NCBI GenBank assembly: GCA_014523495.1
Contig: JAATVM010000188.1
Span: forward strand, 1-8,716
DNA from: Nitrososphaerales archaeon TH1920
GTDB lineage: Archaea; Thermoproteota; Nitrososphaeria; Nitrososphaerales; Nitrososphaeraceae
Length of the DNA stretch: 8,716 bases
Reading direction: 5' to 3'
A program made the translations under genes and the position numbers. Shown here piece by piece: positions 5,653-8,716 of the stretch; within the stretch, counting starts at the first letter, position 1; each line of letters begins with the position of its first letter. The notes beneath the pieces are model-generated. The model had not been told where the DNA came from. It was given only the letters and a program-made list of their open reading frames with translations, and searched no databases.

Positions 5653-6118
5653 CTATTTTTGCCAAAATTTAGAATTTTCCAATTCTATATTATCATTTGA
5701 TATTATTTGAACGATATTTCCCTTCCTTAATTCTCGTTTAATATCTTCATCTTTCTCTTGTTCGATTCTTTCTCTTAGTTTCTGCATTTGCTTTTGAAAA
5801 GGAGATTTTTTTACTTTATTACCAATATCAGTAATTGGTTTTCCCTGATCAAACGGGTTATGAGAAGTTTCACCAAAGTCGTGCAATTTACCTTCTTTCT
5901 TTGCTTCATAGATAGGCACTACTTGACCACAATCATGGCATTATTTCCATAGTTCAAGATCACTAGGAATTGATTGACCAGGTAAGTATATCCTTTCTTG
6001 TAAGATGTGTTGAAATCCAAACGTTGAACCTAGGACTAGAACGTATAAATAATTGATTAGCAAATCTATTACAACGAGATTTTCCTCTATTTTCTATTAC
6101 AAAATCAGTAACGATATG
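5653..6118 (-). pseudogene. zinc-ribbon/KREL-tail protein broken by a nonsense codon (member A)
   Basis: The open part after the break (88 codons from GTG 5919) reads PIYEAKKEGKLHDFGETSHN, PFD, a Lys-rich coiled stretch with KLRERIEQEKDEDIKREL, and ends NSKFWQK. Directly upstream in the same frame lie CHDCGQVV, then TAA at 5941-5943, then QERIYLPGQSIPSDLELWK (5944-6000). So an LWx-CxxCG knuckle is split by one stop codon (GAA, AAA or CAA to TAA would do it). Farther upstream a different frame gives QLFIRSSPRFN, where an aromatic-x-C-x-x-C-x-Phe knuckle would be expected; Arg and Pro sit in the cysteine places (6041-6043 and 6032-6034), suggesting a frameshift and lost zinc ligands. Role unknown; related to fragments B and C. 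Confidence 0.6.
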
Positions 6119-6342
6119 TTAAGATATCTTTAAATGAATTTCTATTTCCGATATGAATCCATGAAACTTCAAATCATACCCTGTATTAGAATTGATTATG
6201 ATATTGGTCTAATACGTATGGCTGAGTACATTCATGTAGATATCGACAATTAGATGTGAATTGCAACTATGGAATCATACTATTACTATAATTACTAAAA
6301 TATGTTAATTGGTTATATAATACTTGTAATGGTATATAAGTA
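6119..6342. other. gene-free spacer before the small membrane protein
   Basis: Only a 30-codon plus-strand frame (ATG 6161 to TAG 6251) with no recognisable features. The right end carries the TATA box for the frame at 6343. Nothing else was seen. Confidence 0.5.
6313..6320 (+). promoter_or_regulatory. TATA box of the small membrane-protein gene
   Basis: TTATATAA, centred about 26 bp before GTG 6343. That distance puts transcription initiation on or next to the start codon, so the mRNA would be leaderless. Confidence 0.6.
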
Positions 6343-6529
6343 GTGGCAAAAATAACGTTACGCTTTATCCTTGGAACTCTGGTGTCTGGAATCACAGATA
6401 CGTTCGTAGGCTAGTCTTGGCTTGGGTGGGGCTTCGATGGTTTCTGCTTTCGGTTTTTCAGTATTTTTGATGATGATAGCATACTTCATATCTATAATTC
6501 GCAAGAAGATCAAACGAAAAAAGACGTAG
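6343..6529 (+). pseudogene. small membrane protein (about 61 aa) split by a +1 frameshift
   Basis: From GTG 6343 the first frame reads MAKITLRFILGTLVSGITDT, FVG and stops at TAG 6412-6414. Moving forward one base after GTA 6406-6408, the next frame runs from 6410 to TAG 6527-6529: ASLGLGGASMVSAFGFSVFL, MMIAYFISIIRKKIKRKKT. Joined, this gives a Gly/Ser-rich region, a membrane helix (about GFSVFLMMIAYFISII) and a strongly basic tail, a coherent small inner-membrane protein. The second frame is closed by TAG immediately upstream of the junction (6407-6409), so the joint must fall within GTAGGCTAG. It may be a decayed gene, a sequencing error, or programmed +1 shifting; the second half could also start separately at TTG 6422 or ATG 6437. 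Family not recognised. Confidence 0.5.
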
Positions 6530-6859
6530 CCGCAAGGTATTCATTTAGGAATATAGACATAGTATAATTCTCATTCTAACCTAACATCATCCTGCGAGAT
6601 ACTGCCTCATTTATAATGGTAATGTTTTCCACTTTGTGGAGTAAACAGTTTTTAAGTATGAAACATACTTGGAGAAACCTATTTTGAAAATCTTGTCACG
6701 CATAATATTCTAGATAATTGTGCTGAATAAAACCCGAACGTAGGGCCCGAGATCCAAAAAGTCCTTTGCTAGTTAATTGTTAGAATTTGGCATTACTGAC
6801 CAAGCCGATAAGAATATTTGAGTGGTACGAAATCATGATATGACAGGTGAGGGCGATAC
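6530..6859. other. spacer with two small hairpins before the nucleotidyltransferase
   Basis: No credible gene. Two adjacent inverted repeats: TCCAC-TTT-GTGGA (6628-6640) and AAGTATG-AAA-CATACTT (6654-6670). The right end holds a TATA-like AGAATATTTG (6811-6820) and a seven-codon frame ATG 6840 to TGA 6863. Confidence 0.5.
6811..6820 (+). promoter_or_regulatory. TATA-like box of the nucleotidyltransferase
   Basis: AGAATATTTG, about 25 bp before the ATG at 6840. Transcription would then start near that ATG, which opens a seven-codon frame ending on the start codon of the enzyme. Confidence 0.35.
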
Positions 6860-7654
6860 CTGAAAGTATTATTGATTGCGGGTGGCAGTGGCAGCAGAGC
6901 GAAGCCTTTTTCTCAATACACACCAAAACCGATGATCTCTCTAGACGGACGACCAATGATAGATCATATAGTAAGGTACCTTGCTAGGTTTCCGGAGGTA
7001 GAAGATTTCGTTATTGTATGTGAATTCGATGACCATGGAAAACAGATAATGAATTATTTTGAAGGTAAGGAAAGGATCATAGGCAAGCAAATTGTGTTTG
7101 TAGAAGACAAAAAAAATGGGACTGGAGGTGCAATATTGAATGCCGAAACAGAGATTGGAAGGGACGAGTCCTTTATTGTATGGTTTGCTGATAATATGTG
7201 TGCACTGGATATGGGTAGTTTTGTCAAACAATACAAATTTTTAAATGAAAGTCAAAAAAATCGTGGAAAAAACATGATTGGAATGGTTGTGTCAAGGGAT
7301 TACCGGAGAGAAGAAACGGGTAGGATTGTATGCGATCCAAATGAAGCCAACAAAATTATGGAATTTATTGAAAAACCATTCACAAAAATAGATCTGCCCG
7401 AGACTCTTGGAATATATATTTTTAGTAATACTTTATTCTCATTCATACACAAGCAAAGAGATAGTCTAATAATTGGTAACAACATAGATCTATCTTTCGA
7501 TATCCTTGCCAAATTACCATCACTTGGGTTTGGGTTGTATTCTTATCCTATTCCCAAACACATTGATTGGATTGACGTTGAATCTCCAGTATATGCAGAA
7601 AGAAACAAAGAACTAGTAGAGAGGATACTTGCGCAAATGGAAGTAATGAAATAA
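6860..7654 (+). CDS. sugar-phosphate nucleotidyltransferase, RmlA/ManC-like, 264 aa
   Basis: The family joins an NTP and a sugar-1-phosphate to an NDP-sugar plus pyrophosphate, supplying glycan or S-layer glycosylation in the cytoplasm. Seen here: the nucleotide loop KVLLIAGGSGSRAKPFS with TPKPM (residues 2-25), the NGTGGA segment (86-91), metal-binding Asp111 in WFADN, EKP at 171-173 and WIDVESP near 237-243. The left-handed beta-helix found in longer members is absent. The substrate cannot be told. Start: TTG 6872 would cut off the first beta strand, while CTG 6860 gives the family-typical (M)KVLLIAGG and lies 9 bp after GGTGA (6846-6850). An in-frame TGA at 6848-6850 rules out anything farther upstream. 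CTG is rare as a start, so confidence in the start is about 0.6. Confidence 0.88.
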   Translation: MKVLLIAGGSGSRAKPFSQYTPKPMISLDGRPMIDHIVRYLARFPEVEDFVIVCEFDDHGKQIMNYFEGKERIIGKQIVFVEDKKNGTGGAILNAETEIGRDESFIVWFADNMCALDMGSFVKQYKFLNESQKNRGKNMIGMVVSRDYRREETGRIVCDPNEANKIMEFIEKPFTKIDLPETLGIYIFSNTLFSFIHKQRDSLIIGNNIDLSFDILAKLPSLGFGLYSYPIPKHIDWIDVESPVYAERNKELVERILAQMEVMK

Positions 7655-7794
7655 CAGCATAATTTCAATGGTTTTATGGTGATTTAAAATGAACGAGCCA
7701 AACGTCCTTTATTTTATTATCACTTACAAATGAAGATTGCGCCTACCTGTTTTCGACGCTTGAGAAACAAAATTGATTTTTAACAATATGATAG

Positions 7795-7804
7795 TTAAAA
7801 TAAT
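7795..7804 (+). promoter_or_regulatory. TATA-like box of the DUF5655-like gene
   Basis: TTAAAATAAT, centred about 26 bp before GTG 7826; no Shine-Dalgarno site is visible, so a leaderless mRNA is likely. This supports the GTG start. Confidence 0.45.
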
Positions 7805-7825
7805 ACGAAGTAATAATCATGAGTT

Positions 7826-8164
7826 GTGAGCAAATTTGGTCTTTATCCAGAAAAATCAGATATTTCATTTGAAAGCCACCTGGCAGGATTAGAAGAACAA
7901 AAGAGAACATTATTGCTTGACTTACGTACTTTCATAAGATCTCTTGGTGACAATGTCATTGAAGAAATACGACCACACAGGATAGCTTATGCTAAATCTT
8001 TAAACTTTAGAACCTTTGTGGATATACAACCAAAAAGTGATTCCATGATAGTTTCTATTAGAAAAGGTAGAACCGAACCTCTCATTACGTGTACAATTAA
8101 CAATGCATCCGAATTAGAATCTATCAAAGGGCAAATTGCTGAGGCGTACAAAATAATTAGATAA
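7826..8164 (+). CDS. DUF5655-like small protein, 112 aa
   Basis: A single compact alpha/beta domain: helix around LRTFIRSLGDNVIEEIRP (33-50), then RIAYAKSLNFRTFVDIQPK (52-70), strand DSMIVSIRKG, and a C-terminal helix LESIKGQIAEAYKIIR. The order, a helix, an aromatic-rich strand for a basic pocket, PKSDSMIVSIRKG and a final helix with IKxxIxxAY, resembles DUF5655 domains, found alone or at the end of endonuclease-like proteins; the biochemical role is not known to me. The start must be GTG 7826, because TGA 7820-7822 closes the frame upstream and the ATG at 7819 is in another frame. No partner gene is adjacent. Confidence 0.75.
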   Translation: MSKFGLYPEKSDISFESHLAGLEEQKRTLLLDLRTFIRSLGDNVIEEIRPHRIAYAKSLNFRTFVDIQPKSDSMIVSIRKGRTEPLITCTINNASELESIKGQIAEAYKIIR

Positions 8165-8573
8165 TGCACGTATCTGTATGATAACTAATCATGGGTAACA
8201 ATATTAGTTATTAACTTCTAGATCCTATCAGTTTCAGATGTTGTATCCTAAAGTTTTATTATTATCAATTGAGTGATTATCAAACATGCTTTGTTATTGA
8301 GTGTTATATAGCTCTAATTATTGTCGTTAATGTTTCATCCATTGCTTAGAAGCTTGAGACATATTAAAGACCTCGAACCATTTAACCTATCGTCATTTTA
8401 GACTTGGTTTTCTTAATTTTTTGAAATAAAACTTCTTGGCTAGCAAATATTAAAAATACTAAATTTTTAGATTTTTATAACAATAAATGTTCTAGAATTA
8501 GAGATTTTTAGTTGTAGGTAAGGGGTCATCGAATTTCACAACCTGGATTAAAGCTATCCATAATTTTCTTAAA
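8165..8573. other. AT-rich spacer
   Basis: No credible gene on either strand. Apart from the hairpin at 8181-8211, a small palindrome CTAAATTTTTAG lies near 8460. Nothing further was recognised. Confidence 0.5.
8181..8211 (+). terminator. 9-bp inverted repeat after the DUF5655-like gene
   Basis: ATAACTAAT (8181-8189) and ATTAGTTAT (8203-8211) pair perfectly around a 13-base loop, 16 bp after the stop codon at 8162-8164. Possible 3' end structure; strand and role unproven. Confidence 0.3.
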
Positions 8574-8716
8574 ATGAAGTTAGAAAAAAGATATAAAAGC
8601 AAATTAAGTTCAATCATTCTGCAAATATTCATGATACTAGGCCGAAATTTCCTTGCATTTTTCGTAACTATTTTTTTCTTATCATATAGCCTAATAATAA
8701 TCCAAATTTCTTTTGC
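8574..8716 (+). CDS. N-terminal part of a membrane or exported protein, cut by the window edge
   Basis: ATG 8574 opens a frame that stays open to the last base, 47 codons. It starts with a basic region (MKLEKRYKSKLSSIILQIF), then a strongly hydrophobic stretch of about 24 residues (FLAFFVTIFFLSYSLIIIQI). This is the layout of a signal anchor or first membrane helix, with the positive-inside N-terminus in the cytoplasm. Nothing of the following domain is visible, so it could be a sensor kinase, a permease or a secreted protein. The AT-rich, Phe/Ile-rich stretch could also be chance. Confidence 0.5.
   Translation, partial: MKLEKRYKSKLSSIILQIFMILGRNFLAFFVTIFFLSYSLIIIQISF

Noticed and set aside
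6161..6253. 30-codon frame starting MKLQIIPCIRIDYD
   Set aside because: Short, without a promoter at a fitting distance, ribosome site or recognisable domain.
6530..6860. tRNA or other standard RNA gene in the gene-free stretch
   Set aside because: No T-loop consensus or cloverleaf arms could be found; only two small hairpins.
6941..7512. Minus-strand frames opposite the nucleotidyltransferase
   Set aside because: The plus strand carries all family motifs; these are shadows.
7670..7710. Weak reverse-strand likeness to the hairpin element loop (AATGAACGAGCCAAAC)
   Set aside because: Only a short imperfect match, with no flanking stem arms, so not a third copy.

Overview
The window looks like an accessory stretch of an ammonia-oxidising archaeal (Thaumarchaeota/Nitrososphaerota) chromosome, perhaps a Nitrososphaera- or Nitrosocosmicus-like soil lineage. 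This is inferred from gene content: a one-finger C2H2 mini-protein, a PsbP-like secreted protein, a lone receiver-domain response regulator, small zinc-ribbon proteins and secreted archaeal proteins of unknown function. AT-rich DNA and TATA-like boxes about 25 bp before several start codons (suggesting leaderless mRNAs) agree. No rRNA, tRNA, CRISPR array or complete insertion sequence was found.

Layout. 1-459: mostly empty, then a small plus-strand reading frame broken by one TGA. 436-1116 (-): one-pass membrane protein. 1219-1428 (+): C2H2 mini-protein. 1575-2108 (+): membrane-anchored extracytoplasmic protein with a WHTHG motif. 2156-2489: two orphan copies of one protein tail on either side of a nested hairpin element. 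2492-2863 (-) zinc-ribbon protein and 2929-3483 (-) PsbP-like protein. 3484-4334: gene graveyard holding two fragments of a zinc-ribbon family, the second copy of the hairpin element, a 31-bp direct repeat, a 14-bp tandem repeat and a perfect hairpin. 4335-4718 (-): response regulator. 4801-5595 (-): secreted protein with four cysteines. 5653-6118 (-): a third, longer member of the zinc-ribbon family, broken by TAA between its two halves. 6343-6529 (+): small membrane protein with a +1 frameshift. 6860-7654 (+): sugar-phosphate nucleotidyltransferase. 7826-8164 (+): DUF5655-like protein. 8574-8716 (+): start of a membrane protein cut by the window edge.

The genes do not form one pathway. The intact ones are short and mostly stand alone with their own promoters; several are exported or membrane-bound, and the nucleotidyltransferase would feed surface glycosylation. 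Between them lie at least five broken reading frames, several with a single lesion. That means either real decay of accessory genes or local sequence errors. The most interesting signal is the pair of nested hairpins at about 2326-2450 and 3791-3900. They share outer stem, inner stem, a 12-base apical loop and an upstream TATAATTTG box, and may be an undescribed small RNA family or a palindromic mobile repeat.
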